This document shows, piece by piece, positions 55,574-64,000 of a stretch of DNA of 64,000 nucleotides; position 1 is the first letter of the stretch, and the number at the start of each line of letters is the position of its first letter. The notes beneath the pieces were generated by a model, which made no database searches, was not told the DNA's origin, and was given only the letters and a program-made list of their open reading frames with translations. Both the position numbers and the translations under genes were made by a program. Where the stretch lies: contig DGQP01000001.1 of the NCBI GenBank assembly GCA_002400415.1, forward strand, positions 267,476 through 331,475, read 5' to 3'. Source of the stretch: Chitinophagaceae bacterium UBA4411. GTDB lineage: Bacteria > Bacteroidota > Bacteroidia > Chitinophagales > Chitinophagaceae.

Positions 55574-57049
55574 TTAATATCCTGTATTTTGCTCCATAGC
55601 CGGGTTGGCCTGTAATTCCGGCTGGGGTATCGGGAATACCCACTCACGGGCATTGGCAGGCAGTGTACAAAAACTGGTACAGTTCGTAAGCCTGTTGATT
55701 ACCCTCGTTGTTCTTTTCAGGTCAAGGAAACGATGCCCTTCACCCACCAGCTCTTTACGACGTTCCTGTTCAATCGCATCCTGTAAGGCATTCCCAGCCA
55801 GTACTTCAGGAACATAGCCACTGATACGGGCAGCCCTTAATGTATTCAGATCGGCAAGCCCTGATGCTTCATTGGCTCCACCCATCCTTGCATAAGCCTC
55901 TGCTCTTATCAGATACATCTCCCCGGTACGGAAAGCTTTGAAATTAACGATACCATCAGGCCTCGAAAGGTTGGCCTGCTTCGCATCATATTTGATCAAT
56001 ACTGTTCTTGCTGTTCCTGTATTCCTGTTCACCCCCCTTTGCAGACTGCGGAAATAACTGGCATAGCGAATGTCATTTACCTGGTCATATAAACCCAGCA
56101 GGTTTGTGGTCGGGCGATACTCGGCCCTGTTACCTGCAGAATAAAACATCAGGCTGCCCAAATCACTATCCAATGATTCAAATTTCACCGACCAGATGAC
56201 TTCCGCTGTTGAGGCATCAATCCAGAGATTAGGAAAGTTAGCCCGGCTGGAAAGAGGTCTTGCATTTATTACAAGGGTTGAATATTTAACAGCACTATCC
56301 AGTGAACCGGCAGTAAGATACATCCGGGCCAGTACAGCATTCACCACCATATCATCCACATAGGCCCGGTCGGCAGCTCCTGTTCCGTTTCCCTGTATCG
56401 GCTTATCCATATCCAGCATCAGTTGCTTTGCTGCTTTCAGATCGGCTTCTATCCTGTCGTACGATTCTTTTACAGAAAGCCGGGCTGGCTTTTGTTCCAC
56501 ATCAAATTTGTCAACATAAGCGATTCCTTTTGCAGCCGAGTTTCTTGTCTCTGCTTCTCCGAAATAACGCAGCAGATCAAAGTGTACCATTGCTCTAAGC
56601 CCTATTGCCTGCGCCTTAATACGGTTAACAGCTCCCGGATTGGCAGTTGCCAGTTTATCAATTCCCCGTAATGTAATATTTGCCTGCTGGATGATCCCAT
56701 ACATATCAAGCCACATATCGGCGATGCTTGCATCATCTGCAGTGAAGGACCAGCGGGAGAAATCCTGGAAATTTCCCAGCGACTCAGGTCCTTCATAAAA
56801 ATTATCGCTCATAATATCCGGCAACCCCACCAGTGCATTAGCGCCGGCATTAAAAGTTCCATAATATCCATCCTGTAAAAGTTTGGAGTAAGTACCACTC
56901 AACGCAAGTTCATAATCCCTGACCGTGTTAAAGAACCCCGCACCATCCTGTGCATGGGAAGGATCAAGATCTATTGCTTTTGAACAGGAACTCAACCAGC
57001 CGGTTATCATCACCGCCAGTACCAGGTATATTAATTTTATTTTTTTCAT
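55574..57049 (-). CDS. SusD-family outer-membrane lipoprotein
   Basis: RagB/SusD-family lipoprotein of 491 residues, lipobox LSSC (Cys22). Helical-core segments such as YVDDMVVNAVLARMYLTAGSLDSA and the near-terminal ERRKELVGEGHRFLDLKRTTR identify it. It ends with NPAMEQNTGY, the short aromatic tail common in the family. It forms a pair with the SusC 31 nt upstream. There are no hydrolases beside it in the window, so its glycan is unknown. It could add to xylan uptake, as in tandem susCD arrangements of Prevotella xylan loci, or belong to a separate locus to the right. Confidence 0.93.
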   Translation of the reverse strand: MKKIKLIYLVLAVMITGWLSSCSKAIDLDPSHAQDGAGFFNTVRDYELALSGTYSKLLQDGYYGTFNAGANALVGLPDIMSDNFYEGPESLGNFQDFSRWSFTADDASIADMWLDMYGIIQQANITLRGIDKLATANPGAVNRIKAQAIGLRAMVHFDLLRYFGEAETRNSAAKGIAYVDKFDVEQKPARLSVKESYDRIEADLKAAKQLMLDMDKPIQGNGTGAADRAYVDDMVVNAVLARMYLTAGSLDSAVKYSTLVINARPLSSRANFPNLWIDASTAEVIWSVKFESLDSDLGSLMFYSAGNRAEYRPTTNLLGLYDQVNDIRYASYFRSLQRGVNRNTGTARTVLIKYDAKQANLSRPDGIVNFKAFRTGEMYLIRAEAYARMGGANEASGLADLNTLRAARISGYVPEVLAGNALQDAIEQERRKELVGEGHRFLDLKRTTRVINRLTNCTSFCTLPANAREWVFPIPQPELQANPAMEQNTGY

Positions 57050-57079
57050 TGTACTATGTTTATTGTTAGCAGACAGGTT

Positions 57080-60034
57080 TTACAATCCAACGTTTATTCC
57101 AAATGTAAACGTCTTTAATTGCGGGTACTGTGAGCCAGCCAGCAAGCCTGACGCCACTTCAGGGTCATACCCTTTGAAATTATGCCAGGTCTGCAGGTTC
57201 TGTCCCTGTATAAAAACTCTTACAGAACTGATCTTCGCCTTTTCCAGTAATTGTTTCGGCAATTCGTAGCTCAGCATCACGTTGCGTAAACGGAGGAAAT
57301 CTCCTTTCTCGAGGAATCTCGTGGTAGCCAGTTCGAAATTGGAATAAGGGCTTGGTATATTGGTGATGTCACCCGGCTGCTGCCACTCGGTCAGCAATTC
57401 GCGGGAAACATTGGATATCACATATGCAGGATTCTCAACATTACCCCTGTCATTATTAAAAATGTGATTCCCCAGGATATAATTGAACTGTACGCCCAGT
57501 TCAATGCCTTTATAAGAAAGAGAACTGTTGAAGGCGCCGAATTGCGGCGGATCGTAAGTGCCGGCAATCACCCTGTCATTCGGATCATATACATTGGTTG
57601 TTGTTTTACCATCTGCTTTATAATACAAGGCATCTCCGTTAGCCGGATCAACCCCGGCATACCGGACTAAGTAAATAGAATTCGGCCTTTCTCCCACCCT
57701 GTTGATAGCAGTACCGGAAATATTCTCATTGGTACCATCCAGCGCTATAACTTTCGCTTTGTTATACGTATGATTAACACTTACATTCCAGGTCAGGTCT
57801 TTTGTTTTGATCACATCAGCACCGACATAAAGCTCAATACCCTGGTTGCGGATCTTACCCAGGTTGGTAAGAATAGAGTTAACGCCATTCGTGCCTGACA
57901 GTTGCCTGTTGAGATACAACCCGGTGGTAATTGCGCTATACAATTCGATTGTACCCGTTATCCTGTTTTGAAGGAAACCAAAGTCAACACCCGTATTGAA
58001 TGTCTTACGAACTTCCCAGGTCAGGTTAGGTTTCTCAAGATTGCTCAATACCAAGCCACCCAGCCCGTTATAAGTGGCGCCTGTAAACAATTCTCTTGCT
58101 TCGTAAGAGTCGCCCACTTCTTCATTACCAGCCGAGCCATAGCTCACCCGGAGGCGAAGCTCACTGAGCCATTTTGTATTGCGAAGAAAGGCTTCTTCAT
58201 TGATCAGCCAGGAAGCTCCGATACCTGCATAATTCACCCATTTATTACCTTCTGCCAGGCGGGACGAACCATCTCTCCTGAAACTCGCATTAATGAAATA
58301 TCTGTTACGGAAGCTATAATCTGCCAGTGCGAAATAGGACAGAAGGCTCTGTTCTGTTTGTCCATCAGTAACTGTTGGAATAAAACCGTTTGCCGGAGTT
58401 CCCGGCGTTACATCTGCTCCGTTACCAAATACGCCTGTGAGTCCAAATCCTGTATAATTGAATGTGGTAGTGCGACGTTTGATATATTCATTGAATAATG
58501 ATACCCGGTAGTTGTGATCGCCTGACTGGCGGGCATAACTTAACGAAGTTGTCCCGGTATAGCGGACTCTTTTCAGGCTTCCTCTTGAAAAAGAGCCGTC
58601 TGTTCCGGTTTGCTGGCTGCCGAAATAAGTGTCCTTGTCAATATATCGTGTAGTAGAGTTATCGGTATAATCAACACCCCAGTTTGTTCTTGCACTTAAT
58701 CCTTTCAGGAAAGCAAATTTATACTCCAGTGAAATAGCAGCCACCCCCTTTAGCTGGTTATTGGTGCGTGGGTTTTCAAGCAACTCCTGTAACCCATTAG
58801 GCTGCCCCTGCAAGAGCATATCAGTATTGTTATAACTTCCATCGGCATTATAAGGTGTTACATACGGGTTGGCCCAGCGGATACCATTGAGCGGGTCGCC
58901 GATCCACTGGTCATTTTCAGATGTATTCGTCAGTTTTGAAGAACCTACAAAAGTGGATAGCCCAATTTTCAGGTTGTTTACAGTATGATCAATATTGATA
59001 CGGCCGGTATATCTCTTCAGGGCTGTGGCAATTACAACACCTTCCTGGTCAAATACAGAACCGGAGATAAAGAATTTTGTTTTATCATTCCCACCTGTGA
59101 GTGATAAAATATGTTGTTGCGTCTTCGCTTTTCTGAACATCACTTCTTCCCAGTTAGCATTCACTTTAGAAAGGCTATCAGCTTCTTCATCTGTCCAGCC
59201 AAAAAAGTTCATGCCATAAGGATGATCATAAGTTGTTTCAAATAGTATTTTCTCCGCTGAGTTCATCAGCTTCAGTTTATTTTCCGGTAAAGACCCCACT
59301 CCATACTGGTAATCATAATTGATCTTCGTTTTACTGTTAGCTCCCCTTTTTGTTGTCACCACGATAACACCATTCGCACCACGGGAACCATATTGCGAAG
59401 TGGCTATCGCATCTTTCAAAACACTGTAAGTTTCGATATCTGCAGGATTGATACTTTGGAAATCAGCCCCGGTCACCTGTATCCCATCCACAATAAACAA
59501 AGGCTGGGTAGAGGCCAGTACAGATCCCTTACCACGAATAGTAATGTTAGAAGCTGATGCTCCGGGCTGTCCGCTTTGTGACTGAATCAGAACACCGGGA
59601 GCTTTACCAGTCAGCATCTGGTCAAAAGTGGCCACAGGTTGAAATTTTACTGATTCACCGGAAACTTTTGATAATGCTGCCGTTGCTTCACGGCGGCTTT
59701 GTGTATTATACCCGGTCACCACCACTTCCCTTAAGTTTTTCTCTGCCACATCCAATGAAACGTTAATAATCCCCCCGGTAACTTTTACTTCCTTGTCATT
59801 AAAGCCGATACTTGAAAAAACAAGCGTGGCATTGGAAGCGACACTGATACGGAAACGACCTTCCGCATCCGTTGATGTACCGGTCCGTGAGCCTTTTGCT
59901 GTAACACTTACATTAGACAATGGTGACCCATCCCTGGCATCCGTAACACGGCCACTGACATCATTTTGTGATTGTGCCTGCAGTGACAGGCTGCAGATAA
60001 CAAGCAGCAACACCAGCACTCTCCTGATTTGCAT
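57080..60034 (-). CDS. SusC-family TonB-dependent receptor
   Basis: Outer-membrane receptor of 984 residues. Signal peptide ends about LSLQAQ. Then come a CarbopepD_reg-like domain (about 25-100), a TonB-box-like EVVVTGYNTQSRRE (variant GYN rather than the commoner GYG), a plug with KDAIATSQYGSRGANGVIVV, and a barrel ending TFGINVGL. The IATSQYGSRG variant of the usual SATAIYGSRG segment sets it apart from the two SusCs to the left and suggests a distinct SusC clade. Paired with the susD downstream. Confidence 0.94.
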   Translation of the reverse strand: MQIRRVLVLLLVICSLSLQAQSQNDVSGRVTDARDGSPLSNVSVTAKGSRTGTSTDAEGRFRISVASNATLVFSSIGFNDKEVKVTGGIINVSLDVAEKNLREVVVTGYNTQSRREATAALSKVSGESVKFQPVATFDQMLTGKAPGVLIQSQSGQPGASASNITIRGKGSVLASTQPLFIVDGIQVTGADFQSINPADIETYSVLKDAIATSQYGSRGANGVIVVTTKRGANSKTKINYDYQYGVGSLPENKLKLMNSAEKILFETTYDHPYGMNFFGWTDEEADSLSKVNANWEEVMFRKAKTQQHILSLTGGNDKTKFFISGSVFDQEGVVIATALKRYTGRINIDHTVNNLKIGLSTFVGSSKLTNTSENDQWIGDPLNGIRWANPYVTPYNADGSYNNTDMLLQGQPNGLQELLENPRTNNQLKGVAAISLEYKFAFLKGLSARTNWGVDYTDNSTTRYIDKDTYFGSQQTGTDGSFSRGSLKRVRYTGTTSLSYARQSGDHNYRVSLFNEYIKRRTTTFNYTGFGLTGVFGNGADVTPGTPANGFIPTVTDGQTEQSLLSYFALADYSFRNRYFINASFRRDGSSRLAEGNKWVNYAGIGASWLINEEAFLRNTKWLSELRLRVSYGSAGNEEVGDSYEARELFTGATYNGLGGLVLSNLEKPNLTWEVRKTFNTGVDFGFLQNRITGTIELYSAITTGLYLNRQLSGTNGVNSILTNLGKIRNQGIELYVGADVIKTKDLTWNVSVNHTYNKAKVIALDGTNENISGTAINRVGERPNSIYLVRYAGVDPANGDALYYKADGKTTTNVYDPNDRVIAGTYDPPQFGAFNSSLSYKGIELGVQFNYILGNHIFNNDRGNVENPAYVISNVSRELLTEWQQPGDITNIPSPYSNFELATTRFLEKGDFLRLRNVMLSYELPKQLLEKAKISSVRVFIQGQNLQTWHNFKGYDPEVASGLLAGSQYPQLKTFTFGINVGL

Positions 60035-60251
60035 AGATTTTTGGTTTTAGTCTTTACAAAACATCCAACCCTGTTTTGCGGGTAATTAAATAGCATCGAA
60101 GAAGTTGGCTTCTTATAACCGGGAACAATGCAGTTATATTCATTCAATCCGATGACAATAAAGAGCTAAGCGATGCTTCACAGCAGGCACCGTCATTTAC
60201 TGAAGCATGAATAAGTCATCCTGAAACATGAACAGGTACAGGGTCTAAATA

Positions 60252-60283
60252 AGGAAGGCATCCGCTGCAGCGGATGCCTTCCT
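60252..60283 (-). terminator. 32-bp perfect palindrome after susD
   Basis: A perfect inverted repeat of 32 bp centred on CTGCAG (arms 60252-60267 and 60268-60283) lies 13 nt past the susD stop on the minus strand. It would fold into a stem of about 14 bp with a tiny loop. There is no long T tract. It probably terminates or processes the transcript between the two susCD pairs. Confidence 0.7.
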
Positions 60284-60295
60284 CTGAATAATATA

Positions 60296-61708
60296 TCAGT
60301 AACCGGTATTCTGACTGATATTTGGATTTGCATCTCTTTCATCCTGTGGAATCGGGAAAATGCGCCTGAAATTACCAGCGGCAATCGTAACCGGTGTCAC
60401 ACCAACGTAGTTGCTGTTGATATTAACCCTGGCCACATCACGGTTCAACCGCTGCAGGTCAAGATACCTCATGCCTTCAAACGCCAATTCCTTTCTTCTT
60501 TCCAGCAGAATATCATCCAGGAGCTGTGTCCCGGAAGAAGCAAAGCCGGCAAAAGCAGGATCTCTGCGCTGTGCCACCTGGTTAAGGTAAAGCAGCGCAT
60601 TCACTTCATCATTGGTACGCTGGTATGCCTCTGCCAGAATCAATAACACTTCTGCATACCTGATCACTTTTGTATCATCTTTATCTGCAGCCGAATTCGT
60701 ATTCGGGTATTTATTGACAATCCTTACAGTTATCCCTCCTCTTGTGCCTGTAAGAAAGAGGTTGCGCCGGGCATCGGTGGCCGCGTATTTATTATAAAGA
60801 TCATCGGCACAAATAGCATCGCCATAGCCGGCCTGGTCATAGAAATAAGACAAGGCATTAGACCCGTTATTGTTTACAGCATCGCTGGTCACTTCATAGA
60901 TCGTTTCCAGTTTATTGGCAACGGGTGCGGGATTACTCCAGTAAGCCACAAGGTTGGCAGACGTGGCCAGTGTAAACCCGCCATTAGTTACAACATCGAG
61001 AGCGGCTGTTTTTGCTGCTGCCCAGTCGCCTTTGAACTGCGCCACTCTTGCCTGTAAAGCACGGGCGGTATACTTAGTCACATAAGAAGAGTTCTTGGTG
61101 GTGCTGGTTAACAGGGTAAAAGCGCTGGCGAGGTCGGCATCGATCTGTGCATATACTTCAGAAACCTTTGCGCGGGACGGCTTAAGCAACGCATCATACG
61201 TTAATACAACCGGAATGCCTTCTGCATTAGGGTCAACTGTATAAGGTTTTGCAAACAAGTTTACCAGGTTAAAGTACATTAATGCCCTTACCGTCAGTGC
61301 CTCACCTTTTAACTGATTGGAATTGGCTGATGAAACATCAGAATTAATAATGTTATTAGCCCTGAGAATAGCATTATAAGCAGATGCCCATGTGGCGGAA
61401 GAATTCGCATTGGTGCTTATAAATGTATAATTAAACTCGGCGAGGTACCTGTTGGAATTCGTAGTGGATATAAATGCATTGTCCGCCATTACATCGCCAT
61501 AGAGTGGCAGTGACCGCCCATAAAGATTTAGGCTTCTTAGTTGAGCATACATCCCATTGACAGCTGCAGCCATACCCGCTTCATCCGTAATCGCCTGGTC
61601 TTGCGGCACCTGGTCATAAGGTGACAGATCGAGGAAATCTTTTTTGCAGGAGGTAAGCGACAGGATCATCCCTGCCACAAAAAACAAAACTATCTTTTTC
61701 ATGTTCAT
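60296..61708 (-). CDS. SusD-family outer-membrane lipoprotein
   Basis: RagB/SusD-family lipoprotein of 470 residues, or 468 from MKKIVLFF at 61702, with lipobox LTSC. Family segments include LTVRALMYFNLVNLFAKPY and the C-terminal LERRKELAFEGMRYLDLQRLNRD, ending NPNISQNTGY. It is the smallest of the four SusDs in the window. It starts 16 nt after the stop of the SusC to its right and is separated from the next susC by a 32-bp palindrome, so the two pairs may be transcribed separately. Substrate unknown. Confidence 0.93.
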   Translation of the reverse strand: MNMKKIVLFFVAGMILSLTSCKKDFLDLSPYDQVPQDQAITDEAGMAAAVNGMYAQLRSLNLYGRSLPLYGDVMADNAFISTTNSNRYLAEFNYTFISTNANSSATWASAYNAILRANNIINSDVSSANSNQLKGEALTVRALMYFNLVNLFAKPYTVDPNAEGIPVVLTYDALLKPSRAKVSEVYAQIDADLASAFTLLTSTTKNSSYVTKYTARALQARVAQFKGDWAAAKTAALDVVTNGGFTLATSANLVAYWSNPAPVANKLETIYEVTSDAVNNNGSNALSYFYDQAGYGDAICADDLYNKYAATDARRNLFLTGTRGGITVRIVNKYPNTNSAADKDDTKVIRYAEVLLILAEAYQRTNDEVNALLYLNQVAQRRDPAFAGFASSGTQLLDDILLERRKELAFEGMRYLDLQRLNRDVARVNINSNYVGVTPVTIAAGNFRRIFPIPQDERDANPNISQNTGY

Positions 61709-61724
61709 TTTTTTAAGTGATCAA

Positions 61725-64000
61725 TTAAAATCCAAGGGTCAGGCCCACTGAAATGGTTCGCTGAATCAATATCTGGAGATCATTCACACCGGTAAGCGGC
61801 TGTTCAGGATCGAATGTGATATTCTCATCAAATGCTTTTGTCCATAAATTGGTGCCCCGCACATAGAATTTCACGTTATCCAGTTTGATGGCATTTGTCA
61901 CTGACTTCGGCAATGAATAAGAAAGTGTCAGGTCTCTCAGACGAATGAAATCTCCTTTATAATACCAGCGGGAAGACTCTGCATTGGATACATTGGCTCC
62001 GCCATATACATATTTTGGAACATCGGTGAAATCACCGGGCTTTTGCCAGCGGCGGAGTTGTTTCTGAATTTTATTCAACTGTGGGTTGAAGCCGTCACTC
62101 CAGGAAATAAAGCCCCAGTTGTCATATACTAAATTCCCGTACTGGTAATTGAATTGTGCATCCAGGGTGAAGCCTTTGTAATTAAGAGCTGTGGAAAAAC
62201 TGCCAAATCCTTTTGGAGATGCACTTCCGATAATGCCCCTTTGCACAGTTGTTACATTGGTGGTTGTCTGGCTTTTGCTGTCATCAGTATACCACAAAGG
62301 ATTCCCGGTGGCAGGGTCAACTCCGGCCCATAAGCGGGTATAGATAGACTGGAAATCCTCACCTACCCTGCGGATAAAAGGCAATCCCAGTATATCTGCA
62401 TTATTACGAAGTGAAGTGATCTTATTTTTATTCAACGCAATATTGAAGGTAAAATCCCAGGTCAGGTCCTTTGTTCTGACCGGTACCACATTTACCTGGA
62501 ACTCTACTCCTTTATTTTCCATAGAACCCACATTGGCAGATACGCTGTTGAAACCAGAAGTTCTTGATAAGGGATCATTAAGGATCAGGTTTTCTGTTTT
62601 GCGGATATAATAGTCAGCATTAACAGTCAGCCTTCCATCCCAGACAATCACATCAAGACCCACATTGAAAGGCTTGTTGATCTCCCAGGTCAGGTCAGGA
62701 TTTTCCACCTGGTTGGGAGCGCTGCCCGGCTGCTGGTTATAGTTCGCATTGAAAATATAAGTACCCTTCCAGGTGTAGTTACCAATTTCAGCGTTACCAT
62801 TGACCCCGTATGATGACCTTACTTTTAATGCGTTGATAAACTTGATTCCCTTCATGAAATTTTCCTGGTCAAGATTCCAGGCACCGCCCACGGACCAGAA
62901 GGTTCCGTACTTATTATTAGAACCAAAACGGGATGACCCGTCACGTCTCACACTTCCTGAAAGAGAATATTTGTTTTTATAACTAAGCTGCGCCATGGAA
63001 AGAACAGATACAAAGGCATAATCTGTCCGGGCACCTGAAGCCACACTTGGTGAACTGGGTACCGGAAGGGGTATGGAAGTAGTGGCCGGCACGCCTTCCC
63101 CTCTTGTAGTAATATTATATTGTTTAGACTTTTGAGCTTCGTATCCGACTGTCAGATCTACGCCCAGTTCCTTATTGGCGAGGAAGTCATGTTTATAATT
63201 CAGAAGATTGCTCCAAACCCAGTTGGCCAGCCTGGTATCATAATTGTACATCCTTCCTCCTACTGTGCGTGAATCACCAAAGAAAGGATTGTCATACCGT
63301 TCTTCCTCAATATTGATAAAATCAATACCAAACTTAGTGGTATACTTCAGATCTTTATAGAACTGGTATTCCCCGGTGAAATTGGCAAGAACTTTTACAT
63401 TATTCAGCTGTATCCTGTCATACTCCGCAATAGCTAACGGATTATACAACTGGTTAAAGACTGTATTGCTTATATTCAGTGAGCCATCGGTATTATAGGC
63501 ATTCTGGGAAGGCCTCAGCCAATAAGCTCCTGCCACCGGGTTTCTGAAACCACTGGATTGTGCCGGAGAATTCTGGTGGATATAAGAGCCTGTGGCATTG
63601 ATACCAACAGTCAATTTATCACTGGCTTTATGCTTCAGATTAAATGAACCGGAATAACGGCGGAAATCTGAAGTAATTACAACCGCTTTCTGATCAAAGT
63701 ACCCTGCCGATGTGTAAAAAGTCGTTTTACTATCTCCTCCTGAAAGAGAAACATTGATATTCTGGGTGGTTCCCTGGCGGGTTACATTCTTCACCCAATC
63801 TTCGTTAGCTGTATTATTAAAACCCAGCGTATTCAATGTGGCATCGATCTGCGCCTGTGTGGCACCGGCATTTACAAGACCTTCCCTTGTCAGGGTAAAA
63901 TACTGATCCCTGTCAAGAGGTTTTGCCAGGTCATTAATATAGGCTGTATTACCAAAACCAAATTCGGAATCAACCCTTACCTTGCTTTTACCAGCTTTTC
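61725..64000 (-). CDS. SusC-family TonB-dependent receptor, partial (runs off right edge)
   Basis: Only the plug end and barrel are inside the window: the frame stays open from the stop at 61725 through base 64000, giving about 757 residues. The first visible residues (KAGKSKVRVDSEFGFGN) correspond to the segment just after the plug in other SusCs, so about 250 N-terminal residues with signal peptide and TonB box lie outside. A TTG at 63836 is an internal leucine codon, not a start. The barrel carries usual motifs such as SGSVRRDGSSRFG and ends ISVGLTLGF. Paired with the susD downstream. Confidence 0.94.
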   Translation of the reverse strand, partial: KAGKSKVRVDSEFGFGNTAYINDLAKPLDRDQYFTLTREGLVNAGATQAQIDATLNTLGFNNTANEDWVKNVTRQGTTQNINVSLSGGDSKTTFYTSAGYFDQKAVVITSDFRRYSGSFNLKHKASDKLTVGINATGSYIHQNSPAQSSGFRNPVAGAYWLRPSQNAYNTDGSLNISNTVFNQLYNPLAIAEYDRIQLNNVKVLANFTGEYQFYKDLKYTTKFGIDFINIEEERYDNPFFGDSRTVGGRMYNYDTRLANWVWSNLLNYKHDFLANKELGVDLTVGYEAQKSKQYNITTRGEGVPATTSIPLPVPSSPSVASGARTDYAFVSVLSMAQLSYKNKYSLSGSVRRDGSSRFGSNNKYGTFWSVGGAWNLDQENFMKGIKFINALKVRSSYGVNGNAEIGNYTWKGTYIFNANYNQQPGSAPNQVENPDLTWEINKPFNVGLDVIVWDGRLTVNADYYIRKTENLILNDPLSRTSGFNSVSANVGSMENKGVEFQVNVVPVRTKDLTWDFTFNIALNKNKITSLRNNADILGLPFIRRVGEDFQSIYTRLWAGVDPATGNPLWYTDDSKSQTTTNVTTVQRGIIGSASPKGFGSFSTALNYKGFTLDAQFNYQYGNLVYDNWGFISWSDGFNPQLNKIQKQLRRWQKPGDFTDVPKYVYGGANVSNAESSRWYYKGDFIRLRDLTLSYSLPKSVTNAIKLDNVKFYVRGTNLWTKAFDENITFDPEQPLTGVNDLQILIQRTISVGLTLGF

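Noticed and set aside
57902..58498. Plus-strand open frame of 198 codons antisense to the SusC at 57080-60034
   Set aside because: It lies wholly inside the beta-barrel coding region and has no protein-like features.
63836..63836. Start codon for the right-edge SusC at 63836
   Set aside because: The codon is TTG inside a frame that stays open to base 64000 and encodes conserved SusC sequence upstream, so the gene is simply truncated by the window.
1..64000. CRISPR arrays, tRNA/rRNA genes, insertion sequences, phage genes
   Set aside because: No spaced direct repeats, cloverleaf-like genes, transposase or integrase motifs were seen.

Overview
The window comes from a Bacteroidota genome, probably Chitinophagales or a relative. 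The evidence is four SusC/SusD outer-membrane uptake pairs, many lipoproteins and Sec-exported glycoside hydrolases, near-absence of Shine-Dalgarno sites, and a promoter of the TTG-N19-TAnnTTTG type. The genus is not determinable from the sequence. The window is essentially two adjacent polysaccharide utilization loci (PULs) plus the edge of a third region. I see no tRNA, rRNA, CRISPR array, insertion sequence or phage gene.

Region 1 (about 0.1-11.8 kb, all minus strand) is a starch locus. It holds a SusR-like membrane regulator, SusC, SusD, SusE, a GH13 amylase lipoprotein and a GH97 alpha-glucosidase. A 12-bp-stem hairpin lies between SusE and the two enzymes. A strong inverted repeat at 11851-11892 insulates this block from region 2.

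Region 2 (about 11.9-55.3 kb) is a very large glucuronoarabinoxylan locus built around a divergent promoter at about 26.1-26.3 kb. Leftwards (minus) lie a SusC/SusD pair, then GH30 glucuronoxylanase, GH51 arabinofuranosidase, xylulokinase, xylose isomerase, an SSS symporter and mannonate dehydratase. Rightwards (plus) lie two tandem LacI-type regulators and then an 18-gene head-to-tail run: GH67, SDR, GH115, GH10, GPH symporter, GH43, GH43, GH3, SGNH/CE20-like esterase, GH35-like, CE15, CE4-like deacetylase, Tat-exported GFOR-like oxidoreductase, GH105, IlvD/Edd dehydratase, SMP-30 lactonase, FAH-family dehydratase and a GntP permease. Together these can cut xylan, remove glucuronate, arabinose, acetyl and lignin-ester decorations, import the products and catabolise xylose and glucuronate. 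The last six genes suggest a second, oxidative sugar route: periplasmic oxidation to an aldonolactone, lactone opening by a lipoprotein, uptake of the aldonate by GntP, then two dehydrations. This would run in parallel with the xylose isomerase route.

Region 3 (about 55.5-64 kb, minus strand) holds two further SusC/SusD pairs converging on the xylan operon across a bidirectional terminator. The outermost SusC runs off the right edge. No enzymes accompany them in the window, so their substrate is unknown.

The LacI genes share an identical pseudo-palindrome, TGCAACCGATTGCA, upstream of each. The first copy overlaps the predicted -33 element of the divergent susC promoter, a simple basis for substrate-controlled repression. 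This is unlike the hybrid two-component regulators usual in Bacteroides and Prevotella xylan loci.
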